Below the pieces are notes generated by a model. That model was not told where the DNA came from. It saw only the letters and a list, made by a program, of their open reading frames with translations, and did not search any database. The position numbers were made by a program, and so were the translations under genes. Below are positions 35,758-44,562 of a DNA stretch of 64,000 bases, piece by piece. Every line of letters starts with the position of its first letter. Position 1 is the first letter of the stretch. The stretch spans positions 186,001 through 250,000 of the forward strand of contig NZ_FUWZ01000007.1 in NCBI RefSeq assembly GCF_900167135.1, read 5' to 3'. The DNA is from Chitinophaga eiseniae (GTDB lineage: Bacteria; Bacteroidota; Bacteroidia; Chitinophagales; Chitinophagaceae).

Positions 35758-37272
35758 ATGTCAGAAACAGTTGAAATCAGGAATATTACAGCCGCAGATT
35801 ACCTGGACCTGCGGGAATCCATGGTGTCTGCTTATCCCGATATGGCGGGAAGCTACTGGGGAGAAGCCACCATCCAGCGGTTGATCAGGTTGTTCCCCGA
35901 AGGACAGATAGCCGTTACCGTTAATGGAAAGGTGGTTGGTATCGCTTTGTCGATCATCGTGGATTACGACAAGTTCGGCGACAACCATACCTATGAGCAG
36001 ATTACCGGTTATTACACTTTTAACACGCATAATCCGAAGGGGGACATCCTCTATGGCATAGAGGTGTTTGTGCATCCCGATTTCCGGGGACGGCGGCTGG
36101 CGCGCCGGTTATACGATGCCCGCAAGACGCTTTGCGAGCAGCTGAACCTGGAAGGGATCGTGGCCGGGGGCCGTATTCCCAATTATGAAAAATATGCAGA
36201 AAGGATGTCGCCGAGGGAATATATTGAGAAGGTGCAGGACAAGGAGATTTATGATCCTACGTTGACCTTCCAGTTTTCCAATGATTTTACCGTCAAGAAG
36301 ATATTAAAAAACTACCTGCCGAATGACGAGGCGTCCAAGGGTTTTGCCACGTTACTGCAGTGGTTCAATATTTATTACGAAAAGGACAGTGATACCATTC
36401 GGTATAATAAGTCCACCGTAAGAATTGGGCTGGTACAGTGGCAGATGCGGGATTATGGCGGGCTGGAATCGTTCATGCAGCAGGTGGAATTTTTCATTGA
36501 TGCGGTGAGTGACTACGGGTCTGACTTCGTGGTGTTTCCGGAGCTGTTTAATGCGCCGCTGATGGCGGAGTTCAACCAGCTGGACCCCGCGGGCGCCATC
36601 CGCGGGATGGCCAAGTATACCGAAACGATCCGCGACCGGTTCCTCGAACTTGCTGTATCTTATAATGTCAATATTATTTCGGGCAGTATGCCGATCGTGA
36701 TGGACGAGGTGCTGCACAACATTTCCTATCTGTGCCGCCGGGATGGTACCTGGGAGCAGTACATCAAAATCCATCCTACGCCGGGCGAAGTATATGCCTG
36801 GGGTATGAAGGGTGGTTCAGAGATCAAGGTGTTTGATACCGATTGCGGAAAGATCGGTATCCAGATCTGTTACGATGTGGAGTTTCCTGAACCGTCCCGG
36901 ATACTGGCGGAGCAGGGGATGCAGATTTTGTTTGTGCCTTTTATGACCGATACGCAACACGCCTATAACCGCGTGCGGTTCTGTGCGCAGGCGCGGGCTA
37001 TCGAAAATGAATGTTATGTGGCCATTGCAGGGTGCGTGGGTAATCTGCCGAAAGTTAATAATATGGACCTGCAGTATGCACAATCCTGTGTATTTACGCC
37101 ATCCGATTTTAACTTCCCGGTGACGGGGATCAAGGCGGAGTCAACCCCCAATACAGAGATGGTGGTGGTGGCAGATGTTGACCTGGTGTTGTTGAAGGAA
37201 CTGCATGCTTTCGGAAGCGTACAAACGATGAGGGATATACGACATGATCTGTATAAGGTAGTAAAGAAATAG
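35758..37272 (+). CDS. GNAT acetyltransferase fused to carbon-nitrogen hydrolase
   Basis: A 504-residue bifunctional protein. Residues about 1-215 are a GNAT domain with an acetyl-CoA loop FRGRRLARRLYDA. Residues about 222-495 are a nitrilase-superfamily amidohydrolase with the Glu-Lys-Cys triad visible as FPELF, KIHPTPGE and QICYDVEFPE. This fusion is a recurrent architecture in Bacteroidota; substrates are not known to me. The enzyme is cytosolic and has its own upstream region of 154 bases shared with the divergent glycosyltransferase. Confidence 0.9.
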   Translation: MSETVEIRNITAADYLDLRESMVSAYPDMAGSYWGEATIQRLIRLFPEGQIAVTVNGKVVGIALSIIVDYDKFGDNHTYEQITGYYTFNTHNPKGDILYGIEVFVHPDFRGRRLARRLYDARKTLCEQLNLEGIVAGGRIPNYEKYAERMSPREYIEKVQDKEIYDPTLTFQFSNDFTVKKILKNYLPNDEASKGFATLLQWFNIYYEKDSDTIRYNKSTVRIGLVQWQMRDYGGLESFMQQVEFFIDAVSDYGSDFVVFPELFNAPLMAEFNQLDPAGAIRGMAKYTETIRDRFLELAVSYNVNIISGSMPIVMDEVLHNISYLCRRDGTWEQYIKIHPTPGEVYAWGMKGGSEIKVFDTDCGKIGIQICYDVEFPEPSRILAEQGMQILFVPFMTDTQHAYNRVRFCAQARAIENECYVAIAGCVGNLPKVNNMDLQYAQSCVFTPSDFNFPVTGIKAESTPNTEMVVVADVDLVLLKELHAFGSVQTMRDIRHDLYKVVKK

Positions 37273-37514
37273 GGGAGCAGGGAGTTGCTTTACAGGGATT
37301 TTAATTATAGTAATACTTTATATCGATTTTTATAACTAATTAATATATAGTATTTTAGCGTTATGATTTGATGTAATGGTTTAAGTGTTCGAGGGATATT
37401 TTTCTGCACTACAGGAAATAATTGATTAGTTTAGTATCGGTTTTTCTTCAAGCTATATCTTAGTTAATTTATTTAAAAAAGTTGATAATCAATATATAAA
37501 CGAAAGACTAAAAG

Positions 37515-37811
37515 ATGAATAACAAGATTAACTTAGCCCTCCAGATCCTGCCTTCCGTGCCTTCCGAGCAGGTATACGCCGTTGTTGATGAAGCCATTGC
37601 GGTAATCCGTGATTCCGGTGTAAAGTACAGGGTGTGTCCTTTTGAAACAGTGATGGAAGGAACCTATGATGAGTTGATGGAGGTGGTACGTAAGACGCAG
37701 GAAGTATGTTTTAAAGCAGGTGCGTCTCAGCTGCTCGTGTATATAAAAATGCAGATAAAAAAAGATCAGGATGTGACCATCGAAGAAAAAACAGGGAAGT
37801 ACGATTCCTGA
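37515..37811 (+). CDS. Thiamine-binding YqgV/MTH1187-family protein (DUF77)
   Basis: A 98-residue protein with the DUF77 pattern: LALQILPS near the N-terminus, YRVCPFETVMEGTYDELMEVV in the middle and LLVYIKMQI near the end. Members form tetramers with a ferredoxin-like fold and bind thiamine-like ligands; they often accompany thiamine or pyrimidine salvage. No thi gene or TPP riboswitch is seen near it. A 242-base A+T-rich gap with no other recognisable element precedes it. Confidence 0.85.
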   Translation: MNNKINLALQILPSVPSEQVYAVVDEAIAVIRDSGVKYRVCPFETVMEGTYDELMEVVRKTQEVCFKAGASQLLVYIKMQIKKDQDVTIEEKTGKYDS

Positions 37812-37858
37812 TATATTAAATTTCATTATCTTTCTTGACAAACCAAAGGACAGGACTT

Positions 37859-38362
37859 ATGAGGTATGCCGCAACATTGGATGGCAGCTCCAAAATCATT
37901 ACTAATCTGACCATCATTATTACGTTGGTCATCTTATGCCGGCAGATCACCGATGTTAACCAGGAGGCGGTGAAAACGAGCGTATTGTTATTCCTGCTGA
38001 TACCTGCCATCCTGGTGGCGGCCTGTCTGAGTCCCCGGTACTATAAGATAACGGCAGAAGGCGTAGTGATCAAAAGACCGTTGTTTCCCATCACCATCCT
38101 CTTTGACGACATTGTGCGGCTGCGCAGCATCACCGAAGAAGAGCTGGGCACCAGCAGCCGTATGCTGGGCATCGGCGGTATTTTCGGATACCTGGGCACG
38201 TACCGGTCTGCCGAAATAGGCAAGTACCAGCGTTGGTGCACTAACCGTGAAAGTCTTGTCCTGATAGAGTCGCGCTCCCGGAAATGGGTGATCAGCCCGT
38301 CTGCCGCGGAAGATTTTGTTAAGACCATGAACGGTATTATCAATACCGCCAACGCCAAATAA
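37859..38362 (+). CDS. Membrane-anchored bacterial PH-domain protein
   Basis: A 167-residue protein starting at ATG 37859, preceded by AAAGGACAGGA as a plausible ribosome-binding site; an upstream TTG at 37835 is less likely. Two hydrophobic helices (about 15-60) are followed by a PH-like beta-rich domain (about 65-160) with the pattern YYKITAEGVVIKRPL, then FDDIVRL and a closing LIESRSRKWVISP. Function unknown; similar proteins bind or sense at the membrane. It is 47 bases from the DUF77 gene and may share its transcript. Confidence 0.75.
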   Translation: MRYAATLDGSSKIITNLTIIITLVILCRQITDVNQEAVKTSVLLFLLIPAILVAACLSPRYYKITAEGVVIKRPLFPITILFDDIVRLRSITEEELGTSSRMLGIGGIFGYLGTYRSAEIGKYQRWCTNRESLVLIESRSRKWVISPSAAEDFVKTMNGIINTANAK

Positions 38363-38366
38363 ACAG

Positions 38367-38403
38367 CTTATGGCCGGGAGCATTGCTTCCGGCCATAAGA
38401 TTT
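38367..38403 (+). terminator. Probable terminator after the PH-domain gene
   Basis: CTTATGGCCGG and CCGGCCATAAG form an 11-bp stem, extended by three further pairs, with loop CATTG. The following ATTTATGCTG is a weak T-tract, so termination may be partial. Confidence 0.6.
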
Positions 38404-38444
38404 ATGCTGTTTCCATTTTCCAAACATAACCGATCCCGGCCGCC

Positions 38445-38846
38445 ATGATAAAAGCACCCGCAGCCAGATACCCCACCTATAATGCTATTCAGGCGTTGGC
38501 CCGGGCATTCAATTACCCTTATGATCAGCACATGCAGGATTGGGAATATGAGGCCGCCAGGTTCGCTGATCTCGAAAAGTACCTTACTGCATATGAAACC
38601 TCCGATGACGATGAGATCCGTTTTACCCTCATGGAAATGATCATTGAAACGAGTAATGAAGACCGTTATTTCGATTGGAAGGGACAGGTTTGGCCCAAAG
38701 TCTATTCCCTGTTGAAGGAGAATTTTCTGTTACATGCTTACACCGTGTATTACTGGTGCGATTTCGATAGTGAAAGAATCGAAGATAGTTTCAGCATCAC
38801 GCCTGAAATGAGAGGGCTGTGGGAAGAACAGTCGAAACAAGGTTAA
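38445..38846 (+). CDS. Hypothetical protein, acidic and helical (133 aa)
   Basis: Not recognised. The 133-residue product is rich in Asp, Glu, Trp and Tyr, with no signal peptide, membrane segment or metal motif. The composition and predicted all-helical character recall small immunity or adaptor proteins, but no toxin gene is adjacent. It is preceded by the hairpin at 38367-38403, so it may have its own promoter or depend on read-through. Confidence 0.6.
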   Translation: MIKAPAARYPTYNAIQALARAFNYPYDQHMQDWEYEAARFADLEKYLTAYETSDDDEIRFTLMEMIIETSNEDRYFDWKGQVWPKVYSLLKENFLLHAYTVYYWCDFDSERIEDSFSITPEMRGLWEEQSKQG

Positions 38847-38891
38847 CTGTAATCGTTACTAATTGATCTTACAGGCAGGTCATCCAGCTTT

Positions 38892-39110
38892 TTATAACCC
38901 AGATAAGTATGGTTTTAACTTTTTATATTCCTTCCGGGCGATTACATCTTTAATTACGATAATTACAACACCATTTGCTGCCCTGGATCCATAAATTGCA
39001 GACGCCTTGGGTTCTTTCTCAATGGTCATGGATTCGACTCTTTGGGGATCGATGAGGCTGTCTGCGAGGTGTCTTTCTATTGTGTATTTTTTGAGTAAAT
39101 GATACCAACT
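38892..39110 (-). pseudogene. Remnant of a protein ending in a TonB plug-like motif
   Basis: The minus strand from 39110 to the TAA at 38892 is open for 72 codons with no usable start and an in-frame TGA just upstream. The peptide contains DPQRVESMTIEKEPKASAIY followed by GSRAANGVVIIVIK, which matches the plug motif of SusC-type receptors and small plug-only proteins (VESIxVLKDxxAxAIYGSRAANGVIIIxTK). It then ends YKKLKPYLSGL. The 5' part is gone or frame-shifted. Nearby SusC runs the other way, so this is a separate gene remnant. Confidence 0.6.
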
Positions 39111-39253
39111 TCAAAAGTTCCATAAATGTAGCTATATTTTCGTATAGCCTTTAACGATGCTTTTCTTTTAATTACAAACAACCCGTGTAATTATTAGAAT
39201 ATTAACTATCAACAAACTACAATTAACATTAAATTTTATGTTTTGAAAATACC

Positions 39254-39304
39254 CAAATGCGGGCAGAGCGCATTTGACTTTCGTCTTTCCTTGATGTATC
39301 TTTT
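39254..39304 (+). promoter_or_regulatory. susC promoter with 8-bp palindromic operator candidate
   Basis: TTG at 39274-39276 and TATCTTTT at 39297-39304 are separated by 20 bases, the Bacteroidota -33/-7 layout with one mismatch to TAnnTTTG. A perfect inverted repeat, CAAATGCG (39254-39261) and CGCATTTG (39269-39276), overlaps the -33 element. A protein bound there would compete with sigma. The leader would be about 30 bases. Confidence 0.5.
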
Positions 39305-39342
39305 ATTTATATTCTTAAAACCAAAGTCTAAATCACAACACC

Positions 39343-42300
39343 ATGAAATCAATCTGTACATTGATGCTGGTGGTGGGCGCTTTCCTGTTTATTCCCATCT
39401 CTTATTTGCACGCCCAACCCCGTATGATAAAAGGCCATGTGGCCGCTGCCGGTACCAACACCCCCTTGCCAGGGGTAACGGTCCAGGTTAAAGGTACCAG
39501 TCGTGGTACTACTACCGATCCCGACGGAAGTTTTCGTATTGAGGCGCCCGGTGGTGCGGGCATCCTCGTTTTCAGCTTTGTGGGGTACCTCACTCAGGAA
39601 GTTCCCATCGGCAGCCAGTCCACCCTGAACGTAACGCTACAGCCGGACACCCGCAGCCTGGAACAGGTAGTGGTTACCGCCATGGGCATCAAAAAGGAAA
39701 AGCGGGCTATCGGTTACGCTATCCAGGACGTGTCCGGCGCTGACCTCATGCAGTCCAAACAGTCCAATGTGGTCAATGCCCTGCAGGGTAAAGTGGCCGG
39801 CGTACAGATCTCCAGCGGCGGCGGCGCCCCCGGCCAGGGCTCCCGCATCCTTATCCGCGGTATTAATTCACTGGACCCCACCCGCGATAATCAGCCCCTT
39901 TTTGTCATCGATGGCATCACCATGGACAACAATACCTACACGACGGGTAATGCAGACACCCGCGGCATGAGTAACCGTGCGGCAGACATCAACCCCGATG
40001 ACATTGAAAGCATCTCCGTCCTGAAAGGAGGCGCGGCTACCGCATTGTACGGCCTTCGTGCCGCCAGCGGCGCCGTGATCATCACCACCAAGTCCGGCAG
40101 GGCAGGCCGCACCCGCGTTAGCTTTACCACTACCGCCGGATTCGATAAGGTAGGTAAAACCCCCGATGTGCAAATGCAATACACCCAGGGTAATAATGGC
40201 CAATATGACAACCAGAGCTTCTGGCCGGCATGGGGCCCCTCTGTGGAAGATGCCCGTAAACTGGACCCCGACCACCCGGCTTCCCTGTACAACAACTACA
40301 AACAAGCCTATAACACCGGCTCCCAATACCGCAACACACTGGCGATCAGCGGTGGCACGGAAAAAGTCGTGTATGCGGCATCGTTATCCCAGTTCAACCA
40401 GAACGGCATCATCCCTTTCAGCAACTACCAGAACTACTCCGCCCGCGTCAACGGCGATATCCGCTTCAGCGAAAAAGTAAAAATGGGCGTAGCCCTCAAC
40501 TATATCAACTCCGGCGGTAACCGCGCCAACGCAGACCGCTACGGCGAACAGATCATCTACTGGTCGCCCCGCTGGAACATGCGCGACTACCTGAAACCGG
40601 ACGGTACCCAACAGACCTACGGCACAACAGACAACCCGGTGTACACCCTGTACAGCAACCGCTTCGGGGATAATGTCAACCGCCTGATCGGCAACATCAA
40701 TTTCACCTATTCACCGTTCAAATGGCTGGACGTCCTCTATCGCGCGGGTACCGACTTTTATACGGACAACCGCCGCCACACCGGCCCCGGTCCCAAAGGC
40801 ATCGCCGGAGAGGTGGTCAGCACCGACAACGGCTTCGGCTTCGTGAACGAATACACGCTGAATCAACGTTCCCTCAGCTCTACCCTCATTCTGAACTTCA
40901 AAAACAATATCACCTCCAAACTGACGTCCGACCTGAAACTGGGACATGACCTGTTTGACCGGCGCCTCAAACGCCTCTCTACTGAAGGCGATACCCTCGA
41001 CATCCCGGACCTGCTGATCATGCAGAATGCCAAAAAAATCGTCTCCTCCCAATACATGGAGAACTACTATCTCATCGGCGTATTCGGCGACTGGACCCTG
41101 TCATGGGACCGCTGGCTGTACCTCACGCTCTCCGGCCGGACGGATATCAGCTCCTCCCTGCCTGTCGGCAAACGTGCGTTCTTCTATCCCTCCGTGAGCC
41201 TGTCTTATCTCTTTACCGACCACCTGAAAATCCCCGAGAGCGTACTCTCTTATGGTAAAGTGCGGACCTCCTGGGCCAGGGTAGGTAAAGATGCGCTGCC
41301 TTATAACACCGGCTCCGGTTATATCCCGCTCGTCAACGGACCCATCGATAATAACGTCATCGGATGGACCCGCGCCGACCGCTACGGAGACGCACAGCTG
41401 AAACCGGAGTTCACCAACACCTTCGAGGTGGGCGCCGAACTGCGTTTCCTGCAGGACCGTATAGGCATCGACTTTGCCTGGTACACCTCCAAAAGCACTG
41501 ACCTGCTGATACCGGTAAAACTGTCCAGCGCTACCGGTTATGAAGACTTCTATACCAACGCCGGCTCCATCCGCAACCGTGGCATAGAAATAGCATTTAA
41601 CGCCACCCCCATCAAAAAAACAAAGTTCCGGTGGGACATGCGCATTAACTTCTCCGCCAACCGCAACGAGGTGCTGAGCCTCGGCAAAGGACTCTCCGAA
41701 GTAGTGGTGGGCAACCAGTTCGGCTATGCCGGTTCCACCGCTACCATGAAGTACCTCCCCGGTTACCCGGTAGGCGCCATCTTCGGTACCAGTTACCTGC
41801 GGTATACCGGCGGGCAGCCGGACAACAGCATCCTGATCGACTACAGCCGTCCGGTACAGATAGCCGCCAGTGGCAGCCAGGCCGGTTTCCCGATGATCAA
41901 CGCCAGTCAGAAATACCTGGGCAACTCACAGCCCAAATGGATCGGAGCCATTACCAACACCGTCACTTACGGACCACTCAGTCTCTCTGTATTGATAGAC
42001 ACCCGTCAGGGCGCCAAAAAATACAACCAGCTGGCCAACTTCATGTCGGCCTTCGGTGAGTCAGCGATCACGGCAGACCGTTTTTCCAGCAAAGTGTTCG
42101 AAGGCGTGTTGCCGGACGGTACGCCCAACAGCCAGGTCGTATACCTGCAACAGGCCAAAGGGCCGGACGGCCGTAACTATGGCGGCGGCTTCTATCGTAA
42201 TGTATACCGCGGGGTGACAGAGAACTTCGTGGAAAATGCGTCCTGGATACGGCTGCGCAACGTTAGCCTCTCCTGGCAGTTGCCATCCAAATTCCTGTCC

Positions 42301-42486
42301 CGTACCCACCTGATCTCAGCGGCCAACCTGACGCTTACCGGCAATAACATCTGGTTGCACACCAAATACACCGGCTTCGATCCGGAGTCCAGCTCCCTGA
42401 ACGCGGGCAGCAACATAGACGCCTTTGCCGGCTTCACGTACCCGACTACACGTAGTTACATGGCCTCCCTGAACGTCACCTTCTAA
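39343..42486 (+). CDS. SusC/RagA-family TonB-linked outer membrane receptor
   Basis: A 1047-residue receptor. Signal peptide about 1-25, carboxypeptidase-D-like regulatory domain about 28-105 (IKGHVAAAGTNTPLPGVTVQ), plug domain about 118-240 with SISVLKGGAATALYGLRAASG and VIITTKSG, then a 22-strand barrel ending in a Phe (MASLNVTF). It imports an oligosaccharide or other large ligand across the outer membrane together with the SusD-like lipoprotein 12 bases downstream. No glycoside hydrolase, sulfatase or dedicated regulator accompanies the pair, so the ligand cannot be named. Confidence 0.95.
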   Translation: MKSICTLMLVVGAFLFIPISYLHAQPRMIKGHVAAAGTNTPLPGVTVQVKGTSRGTTTDPDGSFRIEAPGGAGILVFSFVGYLTQEVPIGSQSTLNVTLQPDTRSLEQVVVTAMGIKKEKRAIGYAIQDVSGADLMQSKQSNVVNALQGKVAGVQISSGGGAPGQGSRILIRGINSLDPTRDNQPLFVIDGITMDNNTYTTGNADTRGMSNRAADINPDDIESISVLKGGAATALYGLRAASGAVIITTKSGRAGRTRVSFTTTAGFDKVGKTPDVQMQYTQGNNGQYDNQSFWPAWGPSVEDARKLDPDHPASLYNNYKQAYNTGSQYRNTLAISGGTEKVVYAASLSQFNQNGIIPFSNYQNYSARVNGDIRFSEKVKMGVALNYINSGGNRANADRYGEQIIYWSPRWNMRDYLKPDGTQQTYGTTDNPVYTLYSNRFGDNVNRLIGNINFTYSPFKWLDVLYRAGTDFYTDNRRHTGPGPKGIAGEVVSTDNGFGFVNEYTLNQRSLSSTLILNFKNNITSKLTSDLKLGHDLFDRRLKRLSTEGDTLDIPDLLIMQNAKKIVSSQYMENYYLIGVFGDWTLSWDRWLYLTLSGRTDISSSLPVGKRAFFYPSVSLSYLFTDHLKIPESVLSYGKVRTSWARVGKDALPYNTGSGYIPLVNGPIDNNVIGWTRADRYGDAQLKPEFTNTFEVGAELRFLQDRIGIDFAWYTSKSTDLLIPVKLSSATGYEDFYTNAGSIRNRGIEIAFNATPIKKTKFRWDMRINFSANRNEVLSLGKGLSEVVVGNQFGYAGSTATMKYLPGYPVGAIFGTSYLRYTGGQPDNSILIDYSRPVQIAASGSQAGFPMINASQKYLGNSQPKWIGAITNTVTYGPLSLSVLIDTRQGAKKYNQLANFMSAFGESAITADRFSSKVFEGVLPDGTPNSQVVYLQQAKGPDGRNYGGGFYRNVYRGVTENFVENASWIRLRNVSLSWQLPSKFLSRTHLISAANLTLTGNNIWLHTKYTGFDPESSSLNAGSNIDAFAGFTYPTTRSYMASLNVTF

Positions 42487-42498
42487 ATTGCTTCCATC

Positions 42499-43905
42499 AT
42501 GAAAAGGATACACACCATATTATATATTGTCTTGTTCGCCATACTCATCGCCGGTTGTAAAAAGCAGCTGGATATCAACGATAACCCCAACCAGGCGGTA
42601 GTACCGCCTATGAACGGGTTGCTGGCGTCCACCACTTATTTTACTTCGTATAATGTATACCGTGTGAGTAACATCACCTCCTACTTTGTGCAGTACCTGG
42701 CGTCGCCCAACGCCAACGGCGCCAGCGACACCTACGAGGTGACGGATTACACCACCACCTGGAAAGCGCTGTACGATAATATGACCGACCTGCACGACCT
42801 GATCGCCCAGGCCCGCACCGCCGGCGCCGACTACCACGTAGGGGCAGCCGAAGTGATGATGGCCATCAACCTGGAAATGCTGAACGATATGTGGGGCGCC
42901 GTTCCCTACACACAGGCGTTTAATACCAGCTTCCTGCAACCTGCCTATACACCGGACGACAGCGTATACCTGCAATGCATCGCCCTGCTGGACGACGGCA
43001 TCACCCGCCTGAAAAGCACCAGCTCCAAATATGAGCTGGATGCTACCAAGGACCTGGTCCACAGCGGTAAACCGGCTGCATGGATTAAGACTGCCTATAC
43101 GGTTAAAGCCCGGTTGCTGAACCATATCACCCGCAAGGGCAACTATGATGCGGCCGCCGTGCTGGCTGCTCTCGCCAACGGCTATACGGACAATGCGGAC
43201 GATGCGCAGCTGGTACGGTTCCAGTCCCTCAGTCCGTGGAACCAGGCCGCAGTGAACAACGTCAACAACCTGCTCGACGGCTGGCTGAGCGCTCATTTTG
43301 TAGAGGCCCTCAACGGTAAAACTTTCGGCGTTTTCGATCCGCGGCTACCACTTATTACTGATACCACCCGCTTCGGCGACTACCGCGGCACCGTTAACGG
43401 CGCCGGCAGGGTAGGCTCAGGTACCAACCGTGAAGAGTGTTACCTGTCGCAGAAAGGATTTTATTCCAAACCCGGCGCTCCGCTGCTGCTGGCCACCCAT
43501 GCGGAAGCCCGCTTCATACAGGCGGAAGCTGCTTTCCGCAGTGGCAACAAGCCCCTGGCTTATCAGGCCTATATTCAGGGCATCACCGTGAACATGAACA
43601 AACTGGGCGTAGACGGCGCAAAGCGGGACGCCTACCTTACCAATCCTGCCGTGGCTGTGGGAGAGGCCGGCCTCACACTGGCGCTTATCCTGAAAGAAAA
43701 ATACGTGGCACAGTTCCTGCACCCCGACACCTGGAACGACGCCCGTCGCTATGACTATCAATACAAGGATTTTAATATGCCGGTGAATGCGCAACTGCCA
43801 ACCTTCATCCGCCGCGTCGCTTATCCCGATTCGGAGAAAAGCCGCAACGGCGCTAACGTGCCGTCTGTAACGCTGACGGATAAAGTCTGGTGGGACAAAC
43901 AGTGA
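42499..43905 (+). CDS. SusD/RagB-family surface lipoprotein
   Basis: A 468-residue lipoprotein with signal peptide and lipobox LIAGC (lipid on Cys20), then KKQLDINDNPN as in the SusD-like_2 group. The body is helical with TPR-like repeats and the C-terminal motif KYVAQFLHPDTWNDARRYDY. It caps the SusC barrel from outside and binds the ligand. It is co-transcribed with the receptor and followed by a strong terminator. Confidence 0.93.
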   Translation: MKRIHTILYIVLFAILIAGCKKQLDINDNPNQAVVPPMNGLLASTTYFTSYNVYRVSNITSYFVQYLASPNANGASDTYEVTDYTTTWKALYDNMTDLHDLIAQARTAGADYHVGAAEVMMAINLEMLNDMWGAVPYTQAFNTSFLQPAYTPDDSVYLQCIALLDDGITRLKSTSSKYELDATKDLVHSGKPAAWIKTAYTVKARLLNHITRKGNYDAAAVLAALANGYTDNADDAQLVRFQSLSPWNQAAVNNVNNLLDGWLSAHFVEALNGKTFGVFDPRLPLITDTTRFGDYRGTVNGAGRVGSGTNREECYLSQKGFYSKPGAPLLLATHAEARFIQAEAAFRSGNKPLAYQAYIQGITVNMNKLGVDGAKRDAYLTNPAVAVGEAGLTLALILKEKYVAQFLHPDTWNDARRYDYQYKDFNMPVNAQLPTFIRRVAYPDSEKSRNGANVPSVTLTDKVWWDKQ

Positions 43906-43931
43906 TGACCTGGATAAATGAATAAATAAGC

Positions 43932-43966
43932 GCCCGTTTGGTAGTTGTGCCAAACGGGCTTTTATT
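43932..43966 (+). terminator. Terminator of the susC-susD operon
   Basis: GCCCGTTTGG pairs with CCAAACGGGC around TAGTTGTG, followed by TTTTATTT. Confidence 0.88.
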
Positions 43967-44005
43967 TGTATGCTATCATCGCAATACGTTAAATAAAATA
44001 ATTGT

Positions 44006-44536
44006 ATGTCTTATATCAATGTAGTAATGTCCCTCAAAGAATTCCTGCCCTATGTGGCGGATATTCTGCAGAAAAACGAGGGTGACTTCTTTATAGAAAA
44101 ACGGAACGGCAGCGGGACCATCCTCGTAGAAAAAGTGGCCGTGCAGGCAGGGAGCATCGACATGGAAGATAACCGGGGCAAAAACCTCGACTTTTTCATT
44201 TTGTCAGACCCGGCTTACAACTTAACCCAACACCGGCCGTACGATGATGAAACAGCGCCTTTTGTGATTGTTGGACAAGGAGGGCGTGAAACAGCGGATA
44301 GCATTGAACGGATTGCATTAAGGGTGCTTTCGAAGACACCTGATAAGAATACCGCCCGGATTTTTAATGCCATCAAAAACAAGTTAAAGAAAGACGATAC
44401 GATAGGAAGGGGAATAGAGGGAGGCTCAAGATTCCATGACAGTTATTTCTATGAAAAGAAATATGTCGGCGTGAAAACGATGAAAACAGATTTTCATAAT
44501 GATAAAGCTGCCGGGATTAAAATAAAGCAGGAATAA
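44006..44536 (+). CDS. Hypothetical protein (176 aa), not recognised
   Basis: A soluble, charged product with no signal peptide or membrane helix. The N-terminal 80 residues are alpha/beta in pattern (FLPYVADILQKNEGDFFIEK, GTILVEKVAVQ), the C-terminal 80 are Lys-rich and probably flexible. It stands alone between two terminators. The base composition is more A+T-rich than the susD gene before it, which might indicate a recent arrival. Confidence 0.6.
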   Translation: MSYINVVMSLKEFLPYVADILQKNEGDFFIEKRNGSGTILVEKVAVQAGSIDMEDNRGKNLDFFILSDPAYNLTQHRPYDDETAPFVIVGQGGRETADSIERIALRVLSKTPDKNTARIFNAIKNKLKKDDTIGRGIEGGSRFHDSYFYEKKYVGVKTMKTDFHNDKAAGIKIKQE

Positions 44537-44560
44537 CGGGTTGGTTATTCCTGCTTTGTT
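44527..44560. terminator. Terminator between convergent genes
   Basis: An 11-bp perfect stem, GCAGGAATAAC and GTTATTCCTGC, loop GGGTTG, followed by TTTGTTATTT. The stop codon of the 176-residue gene lies in the left arm. It probably serves the plus-strand gene and may also affect the convergent YeiH gene. Confidence 0.78.
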
Positions 44561-44562
44561 AT

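Larger units (their letters stand above)
38847..39342. other. 496-base region upstream of susC: gene remnant plus promoter
   Basis: Contains the decayed TonB-plug fragment on the minus strand (38892-39110), an A+T-rich stretch (39111-39240) with nothing recognised, then a palindrome and promoter for the SusC gene (39254-39304). Confidence 0.7.

Noticed and set aside
39243..39491. 82-codon plus-strand frame overlapping the start of susC
   Set aside because: It would begin upstream of the predicted promoter and overlap the SusC signal peptide out of frame.
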